From: Patiria miniata
Lineage: Eukaryota > Echinodermata > Asteroidea > Valvatida > Asterinidae
Length of the DNA stretch: 64,000 bases
Assembly (NCBI RefSeq): GCF_015706575.1
Contig: NW_024037068.1
Span: 558,001 to 622,000, forward strand
Reading direction: 5' to 3'
Part shown: positions 55,201 to 64,000 of the stretch, one piece after another
Position numbering within the stretch: the stretch's first letter is position 1
Layout: every line of letters starts with the position of its first letter
Notes under the pieces: model-generated
The model's input: the letters and a program-made list of their open reading frames with translations, nothing else
Databases searched by the model: none
What the model was told of the DNA's origin: nothing
Made by a program: the position numbers and the translations under genes

Positions 55201-57465
55201 GGTCCTCCCATCAACAGAAAAGAATAGCAGAAATCCTTACGCGTGCCATTGATAAACCTGTCAAATACTTCGTCGAAGCTAAACTGACGGTCGGCCGCAG
55301 CCATCATGTCGATGTGGTGAAACATGGATACCACAACATCCTTGGGGTTCCTGATGACGTAGACGATCTTGATCTTCTTCTCCCAGACCTGAGGGGGCAG
55401 GAGCTGACCCGGCAGGTGGGACTTGATGAGGCGGGGAGAACTCCTCGGCATCCGGGGTAACAATTTGTGAGCACGTGGTATCTGGGAAGAATAGTATCGA
55501 TAACATAAATATGCTTCATAAAAGTAATTGTTATAAATCTGTCTTGATATACTTATATTTTCATTGGCCTAAAGCGATCACGTGTTAAGTTTATATTACG
55601 TACGTGATATCCCACAGTGTGGTTTGACTTTGTACGTACGGTACTTACGGTGTGAAACGCTTATACCGTTGGTATACCCACGCTATTTTCAACATGTTTC
55701 CACACATGAGTGGGGGCAGCGTACTTGCAGACGATCAGCTGTTTTGAGCTCGGTATACGCGACATGCACGTGAGTTGACGTTCGATTGTCATGCCTGTTG
55801 TGTTTGAACTGCTGCTGTTTGTATTCGTATTTTTAAAACTCCAAAGAATTCAAGACAGAGGAATAACAAAACAATTGATGACTGATGTGACGTGGGCATG
55901 ACGTTTTGAACACCCTCAGGGCGCATAGCACCCTCGGCTTCACCACGACAAATATTATGACCAACTTGTGCATAAGGCCTATGTTGATGACGGCCCTTTG
56001 AAGCAAGCCCGATGCTAATGGTCATTTTCTTACATCGTCATGCACGTTGGCGCCGTGTGTCATCTCCAGGAAGGGCGCCCTCATCATCGTGTGCTTCTTG
56101 TTGAGTTTCTCGATGTCGCCGTCGTGCATTATGGCGGACATGATCTCCTGCGTCCACGTGGTACCTGATCGAAAGCAGATTCAGAGCGCATGCATCATCT
56201 TTTATACAACAATGCAAACACTACTGCACAAGTGGAACAAAAGGCAAGTTAAGATAACATTATTAACCAAACGATCTGCGTTCACGTCCTTATATGTAAG
56301 TTTCATAGAAATACCTTCGGCCAAAATCCGACCGAAAATAGGAAAGTACACAAGTTAACGGGGTTTTGCATAAACTGATTTGATTTTTCGGCAAATTACC
56401 AAAGATAGGAGGGATATACGCCTACATGAATTTACGATTCCCACAATGCATTATTGCACGATCTAAAGAATCACACGTACATGTACGCACAATCAAATAA
56501 GTATGTCGGCACCCATGCACACACACAAATGTGTCAACCCATCAATCATGGACCTCGATTCCTTATTGTTTATAATCAAACTAATAGGGAAGAATTTATG
56601 CTCGGAATACAGGGCGAGTAAAAAACAATCAAAATGGCAGGAGTATTTTCTAAATGAGATTCCACATGTAGCAATTTCAAAATCTAGGATATAAAAGCCC
56701 AAATAATAAGCTTTCTTTTAGTACAGAAATCATTCAAATCACTCATATACTTTTTAAGTTACGGGATTCTAAACGCAACCATCCGTTGTAAAGTTTTGTC
56801 CACGGATCACAAAAAGGTAAGTGTTCTTTCAGCAAAACAAAATCAATTCACATACACTGTGCGTATACCTGACCCTTCACCCCTGGTTTGACCACTCTAT
56901 TCTGGAGCATACGCTGCAAAAACTGTAGTGTTAATTTAACACCATTCGGTATCTATATAGGACAACACCAGTAAAATTTAACATCAGATGGTCCTATATA
57001 GATACCAATGGTGTAAATTTAACACTGCAGTTTTTGCAGAGTAATACCTGCTTTTGGCACAGTAACAATGAACACGTCGTCTTCCCGGATCTCGAACGTC
57101 TTCAGGTCATCCATGGTACTTTTCAAAGTGTCCAGTGCGAGGGGCACTCCCTCATACTCGTAGGTCTCCATCAGACGAATGTCCTCCGGTTTCACCTTTG
57201 CCATGATAGCCATCACTGGCGGATAAAACAACACAATTTCTGTGACACGAAGCAAGCCCAAAACAGTTCTATTGTAAACTGTCTCGTTTTAAAAGAAAAG
57301 TTTTAAGAAAACCATGGGTCACAGACTTATCAAAATATATGCAGTGGAGATCCGTAACATTAATTGTATTTGTTTACTACACGCACTAATTAACTAATAC
57401 TCACTCTGCCTTTGATGCATGGACTCCATTACGCCCTGAAAATACTCTGAAAATGTTTGGCCCAT
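52209..57465 (-). CDS. Cytosolic sulfotransferase, tandem copy B
   Basis: Seven coding exons: 57405-57465, 57048-57215, 56034-56164, 55241-55481, 54350-54444, 52884-53073, 52209-52312; 990 nt, 329 residues, the same lengths as copy A. PKAGTTW, LIKSHLPGQLLP, RNPKDVVVS, MKKNPMTNPDTL and RRGKVGGWK are all present, including the same Asp-to-Gly change in the 3'-phosphate motif. Differences from copy A cluster after RNPKDVVVS (MFHHIDMMAAADRQFSFDEV against TFHHVEMLTPADRQPNFDDI), where SULT structures place the acceptor pocket. The first intron after exon 2 begins with a 130-bp MITE only seven bases past the donor. The copy lies upstream of copy A in the same orientation and looks intact. Confidence 0.93.
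52425..52580. repeat. CGAGT/ACTCG pentamer-rich region, sulfotransferase B last intron
   Basis: GAGTCGACTCGAGTC phrases between the last two exons; shorter counterpart of 43430-43790. Confidence 0.72.
53634..54289. mobile_element. TIR element with internal TTACTTCGTG repeats in sulfotransferase B intron 5
   Basis: Ends CACCGACACCACGAAGTAAC and its complement (54264-54289) bracket about 650 bases. The interior repeats GTGTTACTTCGTGAAAACG several times in both directions. No convincing target duplication is seen. It is absent from copy A, so it postdates the duplication or was lost there. Confidence 0.7.
56912..57041. mobile_element. 130-bp foldback MITE at the splice donor of sulfotransferase B exon 2
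   Basis: Arms of about 50 bases (CGCTGCAAAAACTG.. and ..CAGTTTTTGCAGAG) flank a short loop, with TA duplicated at 56910-56911 and 57042-57043. Copy A reads GGAGCATAATACCTGC without the insert, fixing the site. On the coding strand the element begins at intron base +7. The TA duplication fits a Tc1/mariner-type mover. Confidence 0.85.
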
Positions 57466-57599
57466 GTAGGCTTGAAAGCTGGGTGGATTCTACCTGAAGA
57501 GCGACTGCAACAACTATAGCACAATCCGATGACGAATCGATCTGAAGTCCTGTCGAACAAAGTATCAGGAGTCATCATAATTGCGGGCGTTGTTATTTC

Positions 57600-57790
57600 A
57601 CTCAGAGTTAATTGTAACGAGTCAGTGTATTTTGTGCCACTCGAGTTGATTCGAGTCATTTTAAGGAAGTGACACTCGAGTCAGGCGCGGATCCAGAGGG
57701 GGGGGGGGTGAAATTCATAGAAATTCCTGAAAAAAATGCAGTCGAGTCGAGTCGAGTAAGTTACCCGTTGGGACTCGATCGAGAGTTATT
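57600..57790. repeat. CGAGT/ACTCG pentamer-rich region upstream of sulfotransferase B
   Basis: GAGTCGAGTCGAGTAAG phrases, interrupted at 57683-57735 by a GCGGATCCAGAGGGGG fragment resembling the end of the GGCGGATCC MITE family. Confidence 0.65.
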
Positions 57791-58011
57791 CCTCGTCATA
57801 TTGCTTTATGTTATAGCGAAATAAACGCGATCGAACATGTTCTTTTCCTCGATCCACTTTCACACCGTTAGCATGTGCTGTGCGTGCATAAAACACCGCC
57901 CTGCATTCCTATTAAGAAGTCAAAATCAGCCTACGACCCGGGGAGCAGTAATCTTCCATCCATTTCTTCCTCTCAACACACGTTTTTGTTTGATATATAC
58001 ATAAAACTTAC

Positions 58012-58110
58012 CTGTAGTGGTATAGTTGGATCATGCAAAACAACACTGTGCTCCCGTATTACTGCGAGTCAACTTTGCAAGCACTATGTACTTCTGCTTG
58101 TCACCCGTTC
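58012..58110 (-). other. Probable non-coding 5' exon of sulfotransferase B
   Basis: Paralogous counterpart of 49134-49240, with the same donor context (CAG|GTAAGTTTTAT) and about 550 bases upstream of the copy B ATG exon. No open frame is evident, so it is read as a transcribed leader exon or promoter-edge sequence kept since the duplication. Confidence 0.4.
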
Positions 58111-58522
58111 TTCGGACGAATTATCTTGTATAGTCACTGATATTACTGTTGATTTACGGGCTTATGACTTGCAAGGCCACACGCCAAACACACTTGCACC
58201 CATGCCCGTTGCATAAACCTCGTACCTGCCCCCCCCCCCCCCCCCCCGCCCGCCCGCCCAGGCCGAGCGAAGTACCTTTGTGCAACTGTAGTATACAAAG
58301 GAATGTGTCGTTTGCCAAAAGATGACTTGCACTTTGCAGAATGGGAAAGAATTGATACGTTCATTTGCATATTTTTTTTTTGGCATCCTGGGGCAGTCCT
58401 GCTATGGCCTTGTCTTGCCTTTTTATGGGGGAAAGGTGAAATGTCCCTAGGGTCGGAATGCCCCCGAAGCTACGCAGCCGAAAACATCACACCAAGAAAT
58501 GAGAATTTTACACAAAACATTT

Positions 58523-61500
58523 TTTATTAATCCTGGTGTAGTTACAATGAATGCCAACAATCATGTTTCGGCACTTAATTAATACAGAAGTCAAAAGTAC
58601 ACAATTCAAATGAGTTGATCCTGGCCTACAATAGGAAAATATAACAATCACATTTTACTTATTGCGACATTCAAATGGCAAATACATCTTAAGACAGTGC
58701 CCAAAATGAATGACAACAGAAATTAATTCAGAGAAAATAACCCCAACAACTTACGGTGTCTGTGAAAATAAAGCTGACAAATGCCACACAAAATAAATAT
58801 TTTACTCTGTACTTGGCACAAAACGTATCATGCAACACCTATTTAGAGCACATAATGGATATTAAGATTTGCATAGTAGAGCAATGAGTATCCCCAAAAG
58901 GCAGGTTTTTCTTGCATCAAGAACAAGTCCCACAGAAAGTAGGGGGAGGGATTGTTATTTGTTAACACTAACAAACTAAAATCCTCCACGAGAACAATTC
59001 ATATGCAAATACATGTAGTTCATTACTGGCTTCAGCATAGCACCATTGGGATTTCCAAGCAATTTTCTTGTGTAAGTACCTTAAGGCTTTTGGCAAAACA
59101 GTAATCACCCAACTTGCTGCAATTAACTACTAATTCAAAGTGACATTTCATGCACGAAATCTTTAGAAAACGGGGAACAGATTTCACGTGGCCGCAAAAC
59201 AAGAACCACATTTGGGTGAAGAAATCCTAAACTGCTGAACTGCCCTGCTGGTCGCAGGGAAATACTTTCAGGAGCATTTGTGAACGAGATCTTATAATGA
59301 TATCACAAGGTATCGCAAGTCACATCGTAAGTGATATCTCAAGTCCAATCTTGAGTCAATAAGCTTTATCTAAATTGCCATATTAAACATTGAATCTGAG
59401 GTAAAACTCTTCATTCTTAGAACTTGTGAGTTAAACAGACCCTTGTTTTAAGCCACATTTAAAAAAAAAACACGAAAGTGAGGCTTGGAACGCCCTCCGT
59501 TCATAAAATAGTCTGGCACCATCCCACTCAACAGTTTACAATTTATACAATAGATTCAGGGCGCACGATCGAAAATGGCTTCGTAAGTAAATGGTCTTTG
59601 CGAGTCACTGTTCAACCCCTTACACGTGTCTGATCAACAAATTTGTAATGATTGACCTGGTGACCGTGCAAAGATCTTTTTGGCAAATTGAGTCAGTAAA
59701 CCAAGGGTCTCTGTCAACAAAATTGAAACTCGATTTCAAAGAAGCCGGTGTAAATTTTTCGGCTCTGCTTATACCGCAAGCGAAGAATCTTCTTTGATAG
59801 CAAAATTTAATTATTTACATGTACTTATGTTTAATCAACGAGGTGAAAGATACTGCGTCTGACAAATCAAGACAACCTACAATACTTTGTTAATTAATTT
59901 AGGGAAAAACCATCGCCCTGTTATCCACAATACAATAGGTAATTGACATCATTGTATCAACAGTTGAAATAAAGACAGGTACACAAACATTATTCAAATC
60001 TTAAAACAATTTAAAAGCAACCCTGAACAATCAGACACAAAAATACTTTAATACATGGACAGACAAAAAAATAACTATTTATTCAAAGGCACAGTAAAAA
60101 TGCTGATAGAAGTTTAATTTCAAACGAAAATCTCAACGAATAATTTACTTAGTTACTTTTCCACATTGGCAATACGCTGCGTGCAAACGAAAGCTTCAAA
60201 GCTGATCAGCCAAATGTCTATTTCTGAACCTTTAAGCAAATGCCAACAGTCTTCATACGTTCAGCATATAAAACAATGTACATACTATTAGAATAATTTC
60301 CCACGTTTCTTCTTCTGGAATGCTCACATAGAATTAGGGGACTCTCACAAAAAAATATTATTTACATTTATTAGATTTCCTGTTAAAAACACACAAAAGG
60401 GTGGGATAAACAGATTCTCGTAAAAACCCAAAACCAGGCATGAGAATGAATTTCATTGAAGAAAACAAGAAACTTGTGCAAAAATAGGGGCAAAAAGATG
60501 TGAAATCAAGCCACAAAGCCCCAAAACAGGCTCAAAAAGAAAAAAATTGTGAAACAAAACAAAACCTGAATTCCTGTTTAAACAGGAAGATTCTCATGCC
60601 TGTAGGACAGTTTACCCACCATTGGTTGAGAGCCTGTCAAGTAGCCGGTCTTATACAGAGTGATAAATACATGCCTGTCTGGTCTTAAACATTTTTCCAG
60701 GGTCACTTGAAATTTCGACTTCAATGAAATCCAGTGCGTTTTATCGTTTTATTGGCTGAATGTTCACAATTCTCACGTAGGCATGCGTAACACTACCAGT
60801 GAATCAGTATTTCATAGTCCTAAATTCACAACGCACTCGCCACAGTTGCACATGCGCGACATTGCGCAGTACGCGTGATGCGCCCGCCAATCTCCATAAA
60901 AAGACTTGTTTATGTCTTACTCGCGAGCTGGACACTCCATTTATAGCTAGAGGGGTGTTTAAAAAAACATTAAGTAAAATTGTTGAACAAATTTTGACAC
61001 GTTGAACAAATTTTGACTTCTGGACCAAAAATTTTTGATTTTTGGACAGAAAAGGTATTTGTAAATGGGAAGAAATATGTGCTTGGTCGGTATTAAACCC
61101 TATGTTTAACACTGGTTGGAGTCTGGATGCTGATTATTATCCTCGTCTTCAGCTCGAGTAATTGTCACCATCCAGACTCCAACCAGTCTTAAACATAGTG
61201 TTTAACACCTCCCAAGTCCACATTTATTCCCTTACTATAGGTCTTATTCAAATGATGTCATTTCCTACAGACCATCCACATACATCAGCATTTTGAGCGT
61301 CAACTTCCAAAACGTGCATCGGGAACACATTTCGAGCAACAAACGCGCGTGTTTGGAACATTTTCAACACTGCGCAATGCATGCTTGATTGCGTAAAATA
61401 TGCAGTTGCAGTTCTACAGAGATGGCCGTCACTGAGTGAGCCCTATTAGGCAGGTTGCAAAGGGGAGAAGGTTGTGTTAGACAAAGAGGTGTTAGACAAA

Positions 61501-61972
61501 AAGGAATAAAGAGGTCGTGACGACCTCGTAAACTACGTCCTGCTTTATAAACCGACTCTGAAATGTTACTATTATTTTTCTATGTCCATATGACAGAGTC
61601 CAATATCAGTCGTCACGCTGCTAAAGAGGTATTTGTTTTCTAGAAAGACAGCACGAAATACAAAGAATTGTTAGGGTAACGTTTCCAAATAGCAGGAATG
61701 AAAAGAAAGTAACTTAAAATTCTTAGTTAATCATAGTACATGATAAAACAAAATCAAAAATACCTCCTAGACCTGAATAATGCCTCCTCTGTTTTTGAAA
61801 CAGTTGTCCGAGTGCATGTCCAAATGTGGTTTCTTTGTGCTTCTTTGTTTGGAAGTTCAAAGAAAATCTTTTTTCTAGTGATTTCTCAAAGGCAGTACAT
61901 TCTAAGATGGACTTTTTTCCCTCCAGATGTTTACAGTTTGAACAATTTGTTTTTTCATTGGTCTGGCTGATT
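58523..61972 (-). other. Probable long 3' UTR of the Gln-rich gene
   Basis: About 3.4 kb after the stop codon with no coding signal on either strand, AT-rich and with fewer repeats than the rest of the window. A possible AATAAA signal on the minus strand lies at 58523-58528. It contains one foldback (61089-61209). The extent is inferred. Confidence 0.35.
61089..61209. repeat. Foldback in the presumed 3' UTR of the Gln-rich gene
   Basis: TTAAACCCTATGTTTAACAC..TGGTTGGAGTCTGGATG is inverted as CATCCAGACTCCAACCA..CATAGTGTTTAACACC, with a loop of about 45 bases. Confidence 0.6.
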
Positions 61973-63424
61973 TCAGTGCCTTCTGTGACGCGACTTCAAC
62001 TTTTCAAGTTGTTGCTCCCAACGTTTTCTTAAATAATGAGAGTGTGCCTCTGCCGTGTTTTTATTGGTCTCTGCAATGCTGATTTCATCGTGAGGCTCCT
62101 CCCGATTCTCCTTCAACTCAGGGGTTTGCTTGTTTGTCAGTCCCTCTTTCTCTGTCTTTGAGCCCGAGACAGTCTGAATGGAGTCCTTGTCTGGGATGTT
62201 CTCGGTGCTTTTGACAGACATCTCCTGGCGGGTCTTGTATTTGACTTCATGCTCGTTCAGTCCCTCCTCTGTTTCTACTTTCACTTTGTCTTCACCACTG
62301 TCTCTTTTTCCGACCACCTCTTGCCTCTTGCCAGTATCAGTCTCCTGCTCCTCCTTGGCATCATCCTTCTTGAGGTCTTCATCTTTGACTTCACCGTCGT
62401 CCTTGGGCTTATCCTCTGCCTCCTTCATGGATGGAGCATCTTGCTTTTCTTTCTCCAACACCTGATCCCTTGTATACACCTTGGCGTCTTCTTTTTTCTC
62501 CTCCACAAGTGTTTCTCTTGATGCCACCTGATCGTCTTTCTTCTCCTGCACCTGCTCCTCCTTGGACAGCTGTTCATCTCTGTTTTGCTGAAGCTGTTCT
62601 TCTCTGGGTTTCTCTCCATTGTTCTCACCGAACTGGTCATCAACTGGTACGATGGGTTTCTCTTCTGCATTCTTGTCTTCCACCTTTTGATTTCTGTCAT
62701 CATCCCCATCCACTTGCTCATGGTGGAGTTGCCCGATGGCCTCATCGCTTTTTGGCTCGATAAGTTTAGCCTTTGTATCGAGTGCCAAATCCGCTGCTGC
62801 ATCTTTGTCCTGTTCTGCCTGCAGTGAAGGTACCTGGGAGTCGCCTTGCAAAAGCTGTCGCTGTTGGGCCACTGCACCCTGCATGTTTAGCTGTGGAACC
62901 TCTTGGCCGGGTATTTTCGGCTGAAGTGGTTGTTGGCCTGCCACATTAAGCTGCTGGTTCGGTACGTCAAGCTGTTGCTGTTGAAGAGGCAGATTGTTTG
63001 GCATCTGTTGCTGAAATTGAATTTGCTGCTGCTGCTGCTGCTGAAATTGCTGCGGGACTTGCTGTTGCTGCGGGACTTGCTGTTGTTGTAGTACCTGCTG
63101 TTGCTGCACTAAATCAAGGTTCTGCTGATGCAGTTGGGGATTCAGTTGGGCATCCCGTCGAACAATGTGACCATCGTTGTTTACATGCTGGTCTCCTGTG
63201 TCAACAGGTTGTGGCGCTAAACCACCTGCTTGAGGTGCTAAGCCAACTTGAGGATCTAAGCCAACTTGAGGTGCTAAATTCCCTGGGGGTCCTAAATTCC
63301 CTTGGGGTGCTAAGCCGGGTTGACCTGCCCCGCCCACTTGAACAAGAGGCTGTCCACCTTGCTGCAACCCAGGCTGCAAACCTTGCATGTCCTGCTGCTG
63401 CATGACTGGGACCTGTGGAGCCAC
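61973..63424 (-). CDS. Last exon of a Gln-rich and Lys/Glu-rich protein (5' part outside window)
   Basis: A single long open exon of 484 codons including the stop, preceded by a good acceptor (TTGTATCCAG) in frame with V-A-P-Q-V. Residues 1-75 are rich in G, L, P and Q with repeats such as GLAPQ. Residues about 75-180 contain poly-Gln runs (VPQQQQ, FQQQQQQQ). Residues about 190-460 are charged, K/E/D-rich and probably disordered. The C-terminus is basic with aromatic residues (SHYLRKRWEQQLEKLKSRH). I do not recognise the family. Composition recalls long cytoplasmic or lumenal tails such as those of SLC38A10 or GOLIM4-type proteins, but no diagnostic motif supports either. The remaining exons should lie to the right of 64000. 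That it is real is well supported by length, the strong splice acceptor and coherent composition. Confidence 0.85.
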   Translation of the reverse strand: MAPQVPVMQQQDMQGLQPGLQQGGQPLVQVGGAGQPGLAPQGNLGPPGNLAPQVGLDPQVGLAPQAGGLAPQPVDTGDQHVNNDGHIVRRDAQLNPQLHQQNLDLVQQQQVLQQQQVPQQQQVPQQFQQQQQQQIQFQQQMPNNLPLQQQQLDVPNQQLNVAGQQPLQPKIPGQEVPQLNMQGAVAQQRQLLQGDSQVPSLQAEQDKDAAADLALDTKAKLIEPKSDEAIGQLHHEQVDGDDDRNQKVEDKNAEEKPIVPVDDQFGENNGEKPREEQLQQNRDEQLSKEEQVQEKKDDQVASRETLVEEKKEDAKVYTRDQVLEKEKQDAPSMKEAEDKPKDDGEVKDEDLKKDDAKEEQETDTGKRQEVVGKRDSGEDKVKVETEEGLNEHEVKYKTRQEMSVKSTENIPDKDSIQTVSGSKTEKEGLTNKQTPELKENREEPHDEISIAETNKNTAEAHSHYLRKRWEQQLEKLKSRHRRH

Positions 63425-64000
63425 CTGGATACAACAGGAAACAAACAATTAGTCTTGTTTCGTCCTTACAAAATAAGATTGTTACAGAACCACATGCCTC
63501 TCTTGAGAGGTTAGCTTGCTGTTGTAAAGAATAATAACAATGTTCTACATGATATGCTACGCCCGTCCTTGAAATTTATCATAATTGATCAAAGAGAGGT
63601 TTTGGGGAGCTGAATTGAAATCCAGCCAGGGCTTTCTGCAACGGAAAGGCAGAGAGCCATACTCAGCCTGGACTCAACAAGACAGGATTCAACACCAGTA
63701 AAATCTGGACTCAACACTAGTAAAATCATCTCCACCATGATGTTCATTCTCGGGTGATGAGAATGGACAAAGCGGAGCAATTCAGATCAAGAACCAAGGT
63801 TACCTATCAGCACTTGTACAACATTGTGTGACATTGTGTGTATTCCCTGTTGAATCAATAAAACCAGCACTAGAGGGGGTGGAGGGGGGGGGGGGGGGGG
63901 GGGGGGACAGTACGGGGAGTAAAAAGTACCTAGGGCAGTTGGGGGAGGTACTTGGACTAAATGGGTTAACCACAGCTCAGCTGACCTTCATCAAATGCCA
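63425..64000. other. Intron of the Gln-rich gene
   Basis: No further exon recognised. It holds short direct repeats around TCAACACCAGTAAAATC (63690-63730) and a G run at 63880-63906. Confidence 0.5.

Noticed and set aside
62178-63405. Several open frames on the plus strand opposite the Gln-rich exon
   Set aside because: Shadows of the low-complexity coding exon; they show leucine, serine and alanine runs that mirror the CTG/CAG codons.
1-64000. Retrovirus-like, Polinton-like or CRISPR-like systems, and rRNA genes
   Set aside because: Scanned for long terminal repeats, capsid or integrase motifs, regularly spaced repeats and rRNA blocks; none recognised.

Overview
The window looks like a marine invertebrate deuterostome nuclear genome. 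An echinoderm is my best guess, at low to moderate confidence. The reasons are intron-rich genes of clear animal families, GT-AG splicing throughout, introns of a few hundred to a few thousand bases, and very dense short inverted-repeat elements and tRNA-derived SINEs of marine-invertebrate style. No bacterial, viral or organelle gene blocks are seen, and no retrovirus-like or Polinton-like element was recognised.

Layout. (1) 457-13739, minus strand: TTC26/IFT56, an intraflagellar-transport protein. Thirteen coding exons are seen, including one that holds only the ATG; the 3' end lies beyond the left edge. (2) 16421-20725, plus strand: a two-transmembrane calcineurin-like metallophosphoesterase of the MPPE1/Cdc1/Ted1 class, seven exons, 376 residues, complete. 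It is divergent from TTC26 with about 2.7 kb between start codons. (3) 25928-36299, minus strand: folliculin (FLCN), nine coding exons, 567 residues, complete. (4) 36300-42600: gene-poor and packed with transposable elements, including a 731-bp near-perfect foldback and a 1510-bp terminal-inverted-repeat element, both with 9-bp target duplications. (5) 42609-48091 and 52209-57465, minus strand: two tandem, complete cytosolic sulfotransferase genes of 329 residues with identical exon lengths. They come from a duplication of roughly 9.6 kb. (6) 61973-63424, minus strand: the last coding exon of an unidentified Gln-rich, then Lys/Glu-rich protein; the gene continues to the right and probably has a 3' UTR of about 3.4 kb.

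The genes do not form a pathway. They are ordinary animal housekeeping, ciliary and detoxification genes. The most informative signals are comparative ones inside the window. The two sulfotransferase copies act as empty-site controls for each other, which shows exact transposon insertion points. One of these lies 7 bases into an intron, directly after a splice donor. The copies also show a likely gene-conversion tract and divergence concentrated where the acceptor pocket is expected. Two elements carry tRNA-like cores between terminal inverted repeats. A family of self-repetitive short elements with ACCCTAAC ends occurs three to four times.

Exon borders were set by hand from frame, GT-AG sites and agreement between paralogs or with remembered family sequences, so single-base errors are possible. 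Repeat borders are approximate unless a target duplication is stated.
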